Notes: a model not told the origin generated them from the sequence alone. DNA of 64,000 bases from Achatina immaculata (GCA_009760885.1 CM019718.1:24243133-24307132), one strand, 5' to 3'. Shown: positions 23,114 through 35,110, counted from the first letter of the stretch. Numbers and translations: made by a program.

Positions 23114-25756
23114 CAACATCAAAAGCATTACTAGGTTACAATCCAGTAAATGATAGAATCCTCACAATCAGACTTAAGGGCACTTCTAGAAATGTAACAA
23201 TCATCCAGATATATGCACCTACATCAGCAGCAGAAGAAGAGGAAGTAGAAGACTTTTATAACACACTGCAAACGACGATAGACCATGTACGGGAAAATGA
23301 TATTGTATTAATAATAGGGGATTTTAATGCAAAGATTTGTACAGAAAGAACAGAAGATGAAGGACATGTTGTAGGGAACTTTAGCATAGTACATAGAAAT
23401 GAGACAGGTGACAATCTAATGGCGTTTTGCATGGAAAATGAGCTAATGGTTGCTAACACACGTTTTAAACAACATCCAAGAAGACTTTACACATGGACAT
23501 TACCTGATAGGAAAACCAAGAGTCAAATAGATTACATTTTAGTGCAAAGAAGGTGGAGATCAAGTATAACATCTGCAAAAACTTTACCAGGTGCTGATTG
23601 TGATACAGACCATGAGTTATTAATAGCAGACATGAAGATAAAGATAAAAAAGACAGTTACGGGATCAAAACCACTCCGCTTTGATCTTACAAAAATACCA
23701 GAACAATACAGTATAGAAGTGAAGAACCGTTTCGAAATCCTGATGGATATACAGGAGGAGATGACACCAGGTGAATTGGCTACGCAGGCCAGAGATATCT
23801 TAATACCAACAGCTAAAGACATGGTTCCAGTAAAGAAAACACACAAGAATAGATAGATTATAGCAGGCACACTAGAAATGATAAAACAACACAGAGAAAT
23901 GAAGACGCAATGGAAAGTGACAAACAACAACAGAGAGGAATATAAATCTTTAACAAAAGAAGTACGAAGAAACAAAAGACACAAAAAAACAGTACACAGA
24001 AGATTGTTGTGAAAGAATAGAAGGACATCAGAGGTGTGACAGAGATAGTGAAATGTTTAAAGAAATGAAGACATTGACAAGAAATGTCACACCTAAGCTA
24101 AATGTAATTTGTGATGAGATGGGGAATACCTTGACAGAGAAAGATGAAATTCTAGAAAGATGGAAGGAATATTGCAGAGGAATGTATGAAAAAACCGACT
24201 GTGAAAGTAGAAATCAACAATGTGAATTATTATTGAAGGAGAAAGACCGAGAACCGACAATAGAAGAAGTTTTATGGGCAATAAAGAATCTGAAAAATGG
24301 TAAATCACAAGGAAGTGATGAGATAACAGCTGAAGTTATTAAACAGGAGGAAAGGAATGTGCAACAACCTATCATGCACTATGTAAAAAGATATGGCATT
24401 CAGGTATTTGGCCAAAAGAATGGAAAAGAACTATATTCATACCACTGCCAAAAAAGGGTAACCTGAAATTATGCACAAACTACAGAACTGTTGCCTTGAC
24501 TAGTAATGCCAGTAAAGTTCTGTTAAAAATCGTAATGGGTAAACTTCATAAGAAAATAGAAGAAGAACTCAATATGGTCCAAGCTGGTTTCAGGCAAGGA
24601 AGAGGATCAACAGATCATATATTCAATATAGGATTAATAATAGAGAAATGCAGAGAGTTTAATGTGAATCTATATTTATCTTTTATAGACTATTCAAAGG
24701 CATTTGATTGTGCACAACACAAGAAACTTTGGGAAATAATGGAAAAAAATGGGATTTCCAACACATTTGATACAATTAACATCACTGCTGTATCTAGACC
24801 AACAAGCAGCAGTAAGAATAAATGGTGAAACAACAACTTGGTTTGACATAAAAACAAGGGGTCCGTCGGGGGTGCATATTGTCACCTTACTTATTTAACT
24901 TATATATTGAAAATATAATGAGGAATGTTAGAGAAGATGTAGACAAAGAATAGTATGAAGCCATAACAATTGGAGGTTATGGAACACCAGAGATTAGATA
25001 TGCTGATGACATAGTATTACTGTCCACAACACAAAAAGGAAAGGAAAAACTAAATGTGTCAGTCCGTAAGAACAGCGAAGAGCAAAACCTCTATCTTAAT
25101 GCGAAGAAAACTAAATTGATGACAACTGACAAAACAAACAAGGCAACTGAAATATGTATCAATGAGGACAATCTAGAAGAAGTGGAGAGTTCTGAATATC
25201 TTGTATCACTACTAACTAATAATGGAGATACAGTGAGGGAAATTAAAAGGAGGACATCTATCGCTCTTCAGAAAGTAAAACAACTAAATAATCTGTGGAG
25301 AGGAACAGACAGAACCACAAAAATACAATTTGTAATGGCATGCATCTTTCCCATCGCAATATATGCCTGTGGGACCTGGACACTTAACAAAACAGCTGAG
25401 AAACACATAATGCTACAGAAGAGTTCTTCAAATATCATGGACACAAGAAAAGAACAAATATATCCATACTACAAGAACTTAATATTGAAGAGGGCTGGCT
25501 AGTAAAGAAGATTAAAGAGAGAAAACATAAATATTTTGGACTCATTAAACGTCATGATAATCTTGATCAAACCGTCTTGGAAGGGTACATAATGGGAAAA
25601 AGAAAGAGAGGAAGACCAAAACGAAGATGGCTGCAAGACATCGTTGACAATCTGCAAATGGATGCATCAGCAGCAGGCCATCTTGCTCACAACCGAGAGG
25701 CCTACAGGAGTGCTGTTAGGGAGGCAAACTTCCGCAACGGAAATGCAAATGAATGA
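23086..25756 (+). mobile_element. LINE family 1 copy F, longest copy (endonuclease + RT)
   Basis: A 5'-truncated plus-strand element that still carries most of an APE-type endonuclease (ORF 23086-23856): IIQIYAPTSAAEEEEVEDFY, LIIGDFNAKI, a SQIDYILVQRR block and the catalytic CDTDHELLIADMKIK. The reverse transcriptase follows: KNGKSQGSDEITAEVIK (about 24290-24340), MVQAGFRQGRGSTDHIFNI, FIDYSKAFDCAQH, then YADDIVLLST, and a C-terminal GKRKRGRPKRRW block near 25600. It ends in CAAATGAATGAAT. In-frame stops (after 23856, near 24950) and frameshifts inactivate it. Motifs fit the RTE/BovB group (craniofacial development protein 2-like). Confidence 0.85.
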
Positions 25757-26509
25757 ATATTGATGTATGTAGAAAGGTTGTGTCGGTTGACCATCGTATA
25801 TCTTTTTTTAATTTAATGTACGCATATAAAGTTAAAATACTCGCAACAGATTTATTAATTTATTCGATATGGGTACTTATTATTTTCTTAGATTGGTCTG
25901 AAATGTTCACAGTATATTCGCGGCATAAGAAAAAACAAATCTTTTTCATATCAGAAAATCAGTTTTCATATTCGCTGAATTCATAAAATAATGAATATTA
26001 GATGGAAAGCTAAAGTAACCAACTCTGAATTTCTGTTGTGTTCTAGACTTCCAATTATGTTGGCAACACTCAGCGGAGGAATATCAAAATGACTATGGAA
26101 TGTAATAACAATGACCGACAATAGAATTCCTAACGGGATGTTATATATCGAACTTCTAAATGGAAGACGGCCGCGAGATATATCAAAATTGAGATGCATG
26201 AGGATATTTGTTCCGGAAAGGGAGTGTCTATCCGCATTCCCTCTGTCCGTGATCTACGCTGACTGCGCATCGAGTCTGCTTATATGTTACAAAATGAGAA
26301 ATATGTCAACCATGCGGCTAGTTCAGTCAGTAGGATCATGATTCTATTAATATAGAGGATATGGGTTTGAACCCCACTATTGGCGATTTTTTTTTTACTT
26401 GTTAAAGTTATATGTTAGATTATGAGACTAACTATTTGTCTTTTTATTAAGAAAAATGTTACTTTTAACTTTTAGAAAAACTAGCAATTTCGCATTCCCA
26501 CTGACCGTT
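25757..26509. other. Non-coding stretch with a tRNA-like relic
   Basis: No gene recognised. At about 26312-26386 GCGGCTAGTTCAGTCAGTAG and GGGTTTGAACCCC form an A-box/B-box-like pair at tRNA spacing. The arms do not fold into a full tRNA, so it is probably a SINE relic. Confidence 0.45.
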
Positions 26510-26510
26510 T

Positions 26511-26628
26511 GTCCCGGAAGGAGTAAACGTTCCACCTCGAATTCGGTTAGGACCCTGGCTCGACTCTCTGTCCTGGACGGAGTGAACGTTCCGCCCCGAA
26601 TTCGGTTAGGATCCTGCCCCCACTGTCT
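26511..26628. repeat. Two 59-bp GC-rich direct repeats
   Basis: Units starting at 26511 and 26570 share GTCC.GGA.GGAGT.AACGTTCC and CGAATTCGGTTAGGA. They lie immediately left of the rDNA-headed retroposon and look like ribosomal spacer sequence. The apparent target duplication at 26657-26669, however, places them outside the element. Confidence 0.75.
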
Positions 26629-26656
26629 ACCCTGGCTCGACTCAGGAGCAGGGATT

Positions 26657-28579
26657 AGAGAAGAGTGTTCTTTTGGCGAAAAAGCGCTCTCGAGTTCCGT
26701 GCGTGGGGAGACAGGCTTTCGCTCCCTTCCCGGACGGCGAGAGTTAAGGTGTTTCGATGCAGAAGCAAGTGGTTTGTCCGTCGAGCGAAGCATGTAAACG
26801 GCTAGCCAGCCAGGTTCGTGATAACGATGTAGTACGGTTTTGTCGACCGATGGTCTCGAAATTGGCCCATCTCTCGCAAAGAGTATCGGGTCTGCAGTAT
26901 GTAACGTGTGTTGTTTGTGGGTGGCCAGGCTTTCTTTTCCGCTCGTTAGAGCAGAGAGAGCCGCCCCCGCCGGTTAAAGGAAATGAAACGCCGCCGGGGT
27001 CGAAAGGGATCCGCTCTGAGCAGAGCGCTGTCTCCCTTGCCCCGCGTCGGTCTGTCGGCAGATATCCGACAAAGGTTCGGTGAAGAAAGCTATCTGGTTG
27101 ATCCTGCCAGTAGTCATATGCTTGTCTCAAAGATTAAGCCATGCATGTCTAAGTTCACACTGTCTCACGGTGAAACCGCGAATGGCTCATTAAATCAGTC
27201 GAGGTTCCTTAGATGACACGATCCTACTTGGATAACTGTGGCAATTCTAGAGCTAATACGCTGTTGGCGAGATCTTCAGCTGCCGTGCGTGGAGCGGTGC
27301 TCTTCCCGGCCAATGAAGAAATTTGCAAATGAGGTTGCCGCGCAGCATCACTGCGGAAAAGGTGGCTGAAAGGATAAATCGAAGCAAACAGTTAAATCAC
27401 GGCACCTCTGGTCTGGAGGTCGGCCACGTCCTGAGTGCAGTCATATCGGGTGAAATGCATGAACCGGCTTGTCCCAGAGGTTAAGTCACTGCTGGCTTGA
27501 CTCTTCAAATGCCGCGCGTGGAGTGAAGCTCCTCCCGGTTAAGGAAGTAAATGCGGAAATAAAGGCTGCTGTGCGGCGCCGATGGGAAAAGGTGGTGGAA
27601 AGTGAAGTTTAACCTGGTATGTCCAGTAGTATCGCTACGAGAGCTATACCACGGCGCCTCTGCTCTAGAGGCCGCCTACGTCCGAAATACACCTACACTG
27701 GTGAAATATGCCTAAACCGGCACACACCAGGGGTGGAGCTCGATGGCTAGACATGTCATGCCACCTCCGCTCTAGAGGTCGGTAACGCCTGATAAACACC
27801 CATACTGGTGAATTTTGCCTAAACCGGCTCATACCAGGGGTGAATCTTGAAGGCTATGAATGTCACAGTACCTCTGCCCCAGAGGTCGGTCCCGTCCCAA
27901 ACACGCCCATACTGGGAAATGCCTAAACCGGCTCAACCCAGGGGTAGAAGTCACTAGTGGCGAGGATTCATCCTCCTGGACAAAAGCTCCATCCTGGTCA
28001 CAACTAGGAAGGGTAGCGGCCACGACTGCAAAATGCTGAAGTCGGAGACACTGGACCAGGGAAGTCTAGATAGGCAACCACCTCTCACCCGGCGGGGATG
28101 TCTGCGTATCCTAATCACGCTGAGGTTTTCCGGTGAGAAAGTCCAACCCTGGACTGGATGGGCAACCACCTCTCACCCGGCGGTGATACACGGGTATCTC
28201 AAAACACGTCGAGGTTTTCCGGTGAGAAAGTCCAACTCTGGCCTGGGTGGGCTTACGCCTCTCACCCAGCGGGGATGCACTGATATTCCAAACACGTCGA
28301 GGTCTTCCGGTGAGAAAGTCCAACCCTAGACCAAACTGGTGCAATGAAAACCACGGTGTCACGCAATCCCGCTTCCGAGACCCACCAAGAATACAGGCTA
28401 AAGCACTGTGATACTCTGAACCCCTTGTGGTCCTTTCGTGGAACTCGTGTGGTCTATTTTGGACCACACGTGGGACCACGGGACCTAACGAGGACCACAT
28501 GTGTGAATTCAGTAGGTTCACAGTGCGGTTTTTGGTGGTAGAAGTGAACGAAGAAGAAGAAGAAGAAGAGAAGAGTGTT
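26657..28579 (+). mobile_element. rDNA-headed retroposon copy 2 (with TSDs)
   Basis: The element proper is about 26670-28566, between the 13-bp repeats AGAGAAGAGTGTT (26657-26669 and 28567-28579). The order is: apparent pre-rRNA 5' spacer (26670-27090); 18S rRNA 5' end (27091-27259); a body of ~230-bp units (27260 onward), each with GGCGAGA.TCTTCA.. and a promoter-like TAAACCGGC...CCAGGGGT; ~105-bp subunits (27730-27950); three ~80-bp units with CTCACCCGGCGG and TTTTCCGGTGAGAAAGTCCA (about 28075-28330); a unique 3' segment; and (GAA)n at 28550-28566. There is no coding potential beyond chance. Compared with copy 3 the head has about two substitutions in 590 nt, so both copies are recent. Confidence 0.8.
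27091..27259 (+). rRNA. 18S rRNA 5' fragment (first ~169 nt), non-functional
   Basis: Starts at the universal TATCTGGTTGATCCTGCCAG and continues through AGCCATGCATGTCTAAG and GTGAAACCGCGAATGGCTCA to TCTAGAGCTAATAC. The canonical molluscan 18S would continue with ATGC..., but the retroposon body starts instead. No rRNA sequence lies downstream, so this is a captured fragment and not an rDNA unit. Confidence 0.95.
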
Positions 28580-28604
28580 AATGAAATTCGCTTGAAATCT
28601 CTCT

Positions 28605-29460
28605 GAACCTTAAGTGCCCAGGGCACATGGGGCTTCCGCAAGGGTTTTCCACAAATGCCTGTCCTTTGCCTTTTTTTCTGCTCTTGCCCAGGTGACCCCT
28701 CTATTGCTCAACATCCTTTCTGTTGTTCTTCTCCATGTCTCTTTTGGTCTACCCTTACTTCTGTTCCCCTGTGGTGTCCATCTTAGTGCTATTTTTGGTA
28801 GTGAGTTGTCAGTCATTCGGAGCACATGTCCCAACCATCACCAGCGTCTTTCCTCAATAATTCTTCATCTGCATTTCTGCCAATAAGATGTTATTTCTTA
28901 TGGTGTTTGGCCAAAATATTTGTCTAATTCTTCGTAAACATTTAGTCTGGAAAGAATTCAACTTGTTTTCTATAGTTTTGGTGATTTTCCAGTATTCACT
29001 TCCATATAGTAGTACACTTAATCCTGTAGTGCTCTTAAATATCCTGATTTTCATATTTATGCTTAGTTTTTTTTAATTTCCATATAGTCTGCAGCACTGC
29101 AAAAGCCTGGTTTGCTCTAGTAAGTCTGCTGTTGATGTCCTCTGTGCTGTCTCCATTTTCTACTACTCTGCTGCCAAGATATACAAATTCGTTGACCTCC
29201 TCCACTAACTTGCTATTTACTCTGAGTACATTTCTGTTGTTCACATTTTGCTTCATTAACTTTGTCTTTCCTACGTTGATATTTGGTCCTATGTTGTTTG
29301 CAAGCTTGTTTATTTTATCTTGCATATCTTTGTGACTGCTTGATAATAGTGATAATTGTGACTGCTTTGTCGTCCGCAAAGTCAAGGTCCTCCAGCACTG
29401 TGTCAAGTAACTGTGTCGCTTGAAATACTTTCCCCAAAAATCCGATGTTAATGGTATGGG
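28605..29460 (-). mobile_element. LINE family 5 fragment (duplication unit 1)
   Basis: Minus-strand C-terminal part of an RTE-like element: KINKLANNIGPNINVGKTKL and VEEVNEFVYLGSRVVENGD (29035-29487), LSVLLYGSEYWKITKTIE (28854-29054), then MGHVLRMTDNSLPKIALRWT and SKGRPKETWRRTTERML (28610-28834). It is broken into three frames. It ends on the right directly at the 35-bp minisatellite. Confidence 0.8.
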
Positions 29461-29470
29461 GTCAAGGGCC

Positions 29471-29811
29471 GCGGGAATAACGTCCAATTTCGTTTAGTTG
29501 GTGAGGCGGGAATAACGTCCAATTTCGTTTAGTTGGTGAGGCGGGAATAACGTCCAATTTCGTTTAGTTGGTGAGGCGGGAATAACGTCCAATTTCGTTT
29601 AGTTGGTGAGGCGGGAATAACGTCCAATTTCGTTTAGTTGGTGAGGCTGGAATAACGTCCAATTTCGTTTAGTTGGTGAGGCTGGAATAACGTCCAATTT
29701 CGTTTAGTTAGGCGGGAATAACGCCCAATTTCGTTTAGTTAGTTAGGCGGGAACACCGTCTAATTTCATTCAGTTAGTGAGGTGGGAATAACGTCTAATT
29801 TCATTTAGTTA
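29471..29811. repeat. 35-bp minisatellite, ~9.7 units
   Basis: The unit is GCGGGAATAACGTCCAATTT plus CGTTTAGTTGGTGAG. Early units are nearly perfect and the last three diverge (GTCTAATTTCATT). Confidence 0.95.
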
Positions 29812-30553
29812 ATTCAAGATTACTGATTTTTAAATGTAACTCTCACATAATTATGTAAAGTTTTAGTTCAGCGTGTCAAATATTGTATAAAGATTTCGTT
29901 TATATTCCAACACTTATGATCTTGGAAAAATTTCAAAGACGTTTTTCGCATTAATATTGCCAGGTCTGCATACAGAAGTTAAGCTTCCTATGTAAACGTT
30001 TTTATTTTTCTTGAAGACAAAAAGCAAGTAACATTACTTACACAAATAGTAAATGTTTTCTTCATCTGTACAACGTTCTGTGTACATAAATATAGCGCAC
30101 ATGTTTGTAAATTTGCATGCAGATGAATGGGTGCTTTCGTCTGCCAGGCCTTGGCCAAGAATTGTTTCAAAAAATGGCAGGGAAATTTAATTAATGGTTG
30201 CTTTTTTCTATCACGGCGGACAAAGGAAACAAACATGCCAGAAAAGCAGTCTTCATCACGTTCCGCCCTGCCTGCTTAGGCCAAAATGTCCACGTGATGG
30301 GAGCAAGCTGCTGCTAGAAACACTGCCTCAACGTAGGACAAGGTAGAACAGAACAGAAATAAAAACCAAGTTTGTTTCGGTGGTATCAACGAGGGTACCA
30401 TTTCTGACACAGTCCTACATAAGGTGATGTGAAACGTGACGCTGTGTATAGCCACAACCATCTAAAAATGTAATCGTTGAAGGAGAAAGTACTAACATTC
30501 CAGCGGAAACATCTTTTCTTCACAATGCCAAGATCGAACCAACAGACATCAAT

Positions 30554-30679
30554 ATGGACGTTAGCTCCTGTTCGACGGTATCAGCACTATCTCAACACTT
30601 CATTGTTCACAGGAACACTATATCACGCATTCAAGCCCATTTCAACCAAGATAGATCCACTGCCGATTATATGAAAAGT
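30554..30679 (+). pseudogene. Tc1-like transposase helix-turn-helix remnant (unit 1)
   Basis: The reading VSALSQHFIVHRNTISRIQA then HFNQDRSTADYMKS resembles the second half of the paired-type HTH of Tc1/mariner transposases, up to the usual STADRPRSGRP-like linker. It is cut off by a (GT)n/(TA)n microsatellite. No catalytic domain follows. Confidence 0.5.
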
Positions 30680-30705
30680 GTGTGTGTGTGTGTGTGCGTG
30701 AGTGC

Positions 30706-30743
<38 letters not shown>

Positions 30744-30746
<3 letters not shown>

Positions 30747-31391
30747 GAAACTTCTCATTAATCAAGAAGGAAAAATATATGTAGAACAACACCTGTTGAT
30801 GAAGTAAACCAGTTTGCATACCTTGGAAGTTATATAGACCAGGATGGTGACACCAGGAAGGAAGTTAGAATTAGAATTGCAAAAATCTTGAGAACATATG
30901 GAATTCAAAAGTTATAAGCACAAAAACCAAGTTAAGATTATTCAATTCAAATGTGATATCCACCCTCATTTATGCATGCGAAAGCTGGAAATCAACTAAA
31001 GAAATAGACAAGAAATTAGACTCTTCTGAAAACAAATGCCTAAAGAAAATACTTGGTATAAAGTGGAATGAATTCAAGAACAACACAGAGATAATGCAGA
31101 TGAGCAAACAACAACCTGTCTCATGGGTGATCAGAAAAAGAAGATGGATATATGTAGGCCATGTGATGAGAAAAAACAATCAGAGAATATCAAAACAAGC
31201 TATCAAGTGGAGCACAACAGGCCAAGGAAAAAGAGGTTGACCATGTGAAACTCTAAAGAGGACACTGTTGAGAACCCAGTTTAGTGAGCATAACATCCTT
31301 TGATGAAGTTGAAAGACTCGCAAGAACAGGAAAACTTGGCAATTAGTTATGCGAGCTCCATGTGATGTTTAACGGCATGGGAAGGATGCAA
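30744..31391 (+). mobile_element. LINE family 2 fragment (unit 1)
   Basis: A plus-strand 3' fragment after a (TA)n run. It encodes LIYACESWKSTKEIDKKLDS, ILGIKWNEFKNNTEI, a VSWVIRKRRWIYVGHVMRK block (30953-31240) and the 3' signature GTTTAACGGCATGGGAAGGA. Confidence 0.85.
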
Positions 31392-31392
31392 A

Positions 31393-31423
<31 letters not shown>

Positions 31424-31650
31424 CAAAGTCTAAATGAGTTTAATTTAAAGTATGGCAGGGTTGTTTCATTTCTTATACTGCTTTTTTCTATAAATTTGTT
31501 AGTTTAGAATGAATCTGAGAATGTAATCATGTTTATTTCATGTGGTTACATAAATCAGAGTGTGAAGTGTATGAACAAGAAGTGTTTTTTTTAAATTCAT
31601 TTGTTTGCTTCTTCATGCTTATTATGCTCATTAACAAATGTTGAATGTCT

Positions 31651-31740
31651 GTGACTGAGTGAAAGTTGTATGATGAATGGCAGAATGTTAGATGGGACTG
31701 TGTGGCCAATTCTTAACCCTTTGAAAATAAAGACTCTTCA
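31651..31740 (+). repeat. Short dispersed repeat (unit 1)
   Basis: The same block as at 8995-9112 (inverted), 35111-35203 and 40493-40573: GAGTGAAAG.TGTATGATGAA, CCAATTCTTAACCCTTTG and AAAATAAAGACT. Confidence 0.7.
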
Positions 31741-32466
31741 TTTATTTGTTCCCAGCCCCTTTCTTACCTATACATTCTATTTCCTGATATAAGGCCTCAT
31801 TTCCAAAGTTTTGACAACTCTGCAATTAATACCCTTGTATATGTCTTTGTACTAGACCAGACACAACTGATATGTCACTGTCTCTTAGATAACATAACAT
31901 GCTAATGCAGCAAAGACAGTTATAAATGGATGTCACACAAAACACTAATTTGTATTTGCAGTTTTTTTTTTAAATGACATGGGGCCTCAGTGCTCTTCCG
32001 TGCCCCTGCTGTGTGTTCTGCCTAATGGCCAATCTCCCAATAGTCCCAGCTTAATAATATTATAAAAAGTATTTGGAATGAGGCAAATGAGTATACTTAG
32101 AAGCAGGAAACTTCACACAGAAATTTTATAAGCCAATGAAAAATTATTTTGTGTCCTCCTTACTCTACTGATTAACCATTCTGTTTTCATCCACTACAGC
32201 CCTTTTTCTTCTCTTCCCCCACCCCCACCCCCCACCCCAAATTGGGCTTCTTGGAAGAGTCAACATTATAAAAATATTTTACTATAATATAAAGAGGTGC
32301 ACAGTATATTGAAAAATGTAGTCATTTAAAAAAAAAAAAAAAAGTACCTGACACTGTGTCATGAAAATTACCTCTGAAATGTGCAGACCATGGTGGATGC
32401 GTCTGCCTGTGTATTAGTTGAAAGCAGCAGTTTATGTAAAAAAAAATCACCCCATGAAATCTCTCT

Positions 32467-33320
32467 GAACCTTAAGTGCCCAGGGCACATGGGGCTTCCG
32501 CAAGGGTTTTCCACAAATGCCTGTCCTTTGCCTTTTTTCTGCTCTTGCCCAGGTGACCCCTCTATTGCTCAACATCCTTTCTGTTGTTCTTCTCCATGTC
32601 TCTTTTGGTCTACCCTTACTTCTGTTCCCCTGTGGTGTCCATCTTAGTGCTATTTTTGGTAGTGAGTTGTCAGTCATTCGGAGCACATGTCCCAACCATC
32701 ACCAGCATCTTTCCTCAATAATTCTTCATCTGCATTTCTGCCAATAAGATGTTATTTCTTATGGTGTTTGGCCAAAATATTTGTCTAATTCTTCGTAAAC
32801 ATTTAGTCTGGAAAGAATTCAACTTGTTTTCTATAGTTTTGGTGATTTTCCAGCATTCACTTCCATATAGTAGTACACTTAATCCTGTAGTGCTCTTAAA
32901 TATCCTGATTTTCATATTTATGCTTAGTTTTTTTTTAATTTCCATATAGTCTGCAGCACTGCAAAAGCCTGGTTTGCTCTAGTAAGTCTGCTGTTGATGT
33001 CCTCTGTGCTGTCTCCATTTTCTACTACTCTGCTGCCAAGATATACAAATTCGTTGACCTCCTCCACTAACTTGCTATTTACTCTGAGTACATTTCTGTT
33101 GTTCACATTTTGCTTCATTAACTTTGTCTTTCCTACGTTGATATTTGGTCCTATGTTGTTTGCAAGCTTGTTTATTTTATCTTGCATATCTTTGTGACTG
33201 CTTGATAATAGTGATAATTGTGACTGCTTTGTCGTCCGCAAAGTCAAGGTCCTCCAGCACTGTCAAGTAACTGTGTCGCTTGAAATACTTTCCCCAAAAA
33301 TCCGATGTTAATGGTATGGG
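32467..33320 (-). mobile_element. LINE family 5 fragment (duplication unit 2)
   Basis: Second copy of the fragment at 28605-29460, carried by the tandem duplication. It differs by single-base indels (for example, the frame breaks near 32530 and 32935). Confidence 0.85.
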
Positions 33321-33330
33321 GTCAAGGGCC

Positions 33331-33605
33331 GCGGGAATAACGTCCAATTTAGTTTAGTTGGTGAGGCGGGAATAACGTCCAATTTCGTTTAGTTGGTGAG
33401 GCGGGAATAACGTCCAATTTCGTTTAGTTGGTGAGGCGGGAATAACGTCCAATTTCGTTTAGTTGGTGAGGCGGGAATAACGTCCAATTTCGTTTAGTTG
33501 GTGAGGCTGGAATAACGTCCAATTTCGTTTAGTTAGTTAGGCGCGAACACCGTCTAATTTCATTCAGTTAGTGAGGTGGGAATAACGTCTAATTTCATTT
33601 AGTTA
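33331..33605. repeat. 35-bp minisatellite, ~7.9 units
   Basis: Same unit as 29471-29811 with about two units fewer, so array length has changed since the duplication. Confidence 0.95.
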
Positions 33606-34347
33606 ATTCAAGATTACTGATTTTTAAATGTAACTCTCACATAATTATGTAAAGTTTTAGTTCAGCATGTCAAATATTGTATAAAGATTTCGTTTATATT
33701 CCAACACTTATGATCTTGGAAAAATTTCAAAGACGTTTTTCGCATTAATATTGCCAGGTCTGCATACAGAAGTTAAGCTTCCTATGTAAACGTTTTTATT
33801 TTTCTTGAAGACAAAAAGCAAGTAACATTACTTACACAAATAGTAAATGTTTTCTTCATCTGTACAACGTTCTGTGTACATAAATATAGCGCACATGTTT
33901 GTAAATTTGCATGCAGATGAATGGATGCTTTCGTCTGCCAGGCCTTGGCCAAGAATTGTTTCAAAAAATGGCAGGGAAATTTAATTAATGGTTGCTTTTT
34001 TCTATCACGGCGGACAAAGGAAACAAACATGCCAGAAAAGCAGTCTTCATCACGTTCCGCCCTGCCTGCTTAGGCCAAGATGTCCACGTGATGGGAGCAA
34101 GCTGCTGCTAGAAACACTGCCTCAACGTAGGACAAGGTAGAACAGAACAGAAATAAAAACCAAGTTTGTTTCGGTGGTATCAACGAGGGTACCATTTCTG
34201 ACACAGTCCTACATAAGGTGATGTGAAACGTGACGCTGTGTATAGCCACAACCATCTAAAAATGTAATCGTTGAAGGAGAAAGTACTAACATTCCAGCGG
34301 AAACATCTTTTCTTCACAATGCCACGACTGAACCAACAGACATCAAT

Positions 34348-34474
34348 ATGGATGTTAGCTCCTGTTCGATGGTATCAGCACTATCTCAACACTTCATTGT
34401 TCACAGGAACACTATGTCACGCATTCAAGCCCATTTCAACCAAGATAGATCCACTGCCGATTATATGAAAAGTG
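34348..34474 (+). pseudogene. Tc1-like HTH remnant (unit 2)
   Basis: Duplicate of 30554-30679. The reading VSALSQHFIVHRNTMSRIQA is preserved, and it is again truncated by GT repeats. Confidence 0.5.
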
Positions 34475-34512
34475 TGTGTGTGTGCGTGAGTGCTTGCGTG
34501 CGTGTGTATATA

Positions 34513-34866
34513 ATGAAACTTCTCATTAATCAAGAAGGAAAAATATATGTAGAACAACAGCTGTTGATGAAGTAAACCAGTTTGCATACCTTGGCAGTTA
34601 TATAGACCAGGATGGTGACACCAGGAAGGAAGTTAGAATTAGAATTGCAAAAAATCTTGAGAACATGTAGCATTCAAAAGTTATAAACACAAAAACCAAG
34701 TTAAGATTATTCAATTCAAATGTGATATCCACCCTCATTTATGCATGCGAAAGCTGGAAATCAACTAGAGAAATAGACAAGAAATTAGACTCTTCTGAAA
34801 ACAAATGCCTAAAGAAAATACTTGGTATAAAGTGAAACGAATTCAAGAACAACACAGAGATAAAAA
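34513..34866 (+). mobile_element. LINE family 2 fragment (unit 2, shortened)
   Basis: Counterpart of 30744-31391. It stops after the segment encoding NTEI and joins a short (TA)n run, so the last ~300 bp have been lost. The (TA)n stretches on both sides in unit 1 are plausible deletion endpoints. Confidence 0.8.
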
Positions 34867-35110
34867 TATATATATATATGTCACAGTCTAAATGAGTTTA
34901 ATCTAAAGTATGGCAGGATTGTTTCATTTCTTATACTGCTTTTTTCTATAAATTTGTTAGTTTAGAATGAATCTGAGAATGTAGTCAGGTTTATTTCATG
35001 CGGTTACATAAATCAGAGTGTGAAGTGCATGAACAAGAAGTGTTTTTTAAAAAAATTCATTTGTTTGCTTCTTCATGCTTATTATGCTCATTAACAAATG
35101 TTGAATGTCT

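Noticed and set aside
26312..26386. Functional tRNA gene
   Set aside because: A- and B-box-like motifs exist but no complete cloverleaf with acceptor pairing can be drawn; better explained as a SINE relic.
26744..27216. ORFs across the 18S fragment and its spacer
   Set aside because: They lie on rRNA and spacer sequence; openness is due to GC content, and the same ORFs recur in the second copy for that reason only.
27091..28566. A genuine rDNA unit
   Set aside because: Only the first ~169 nt of 18S are present in either copy, followed by repeats; no 5.8S, 28S or rest of 18S is seen.
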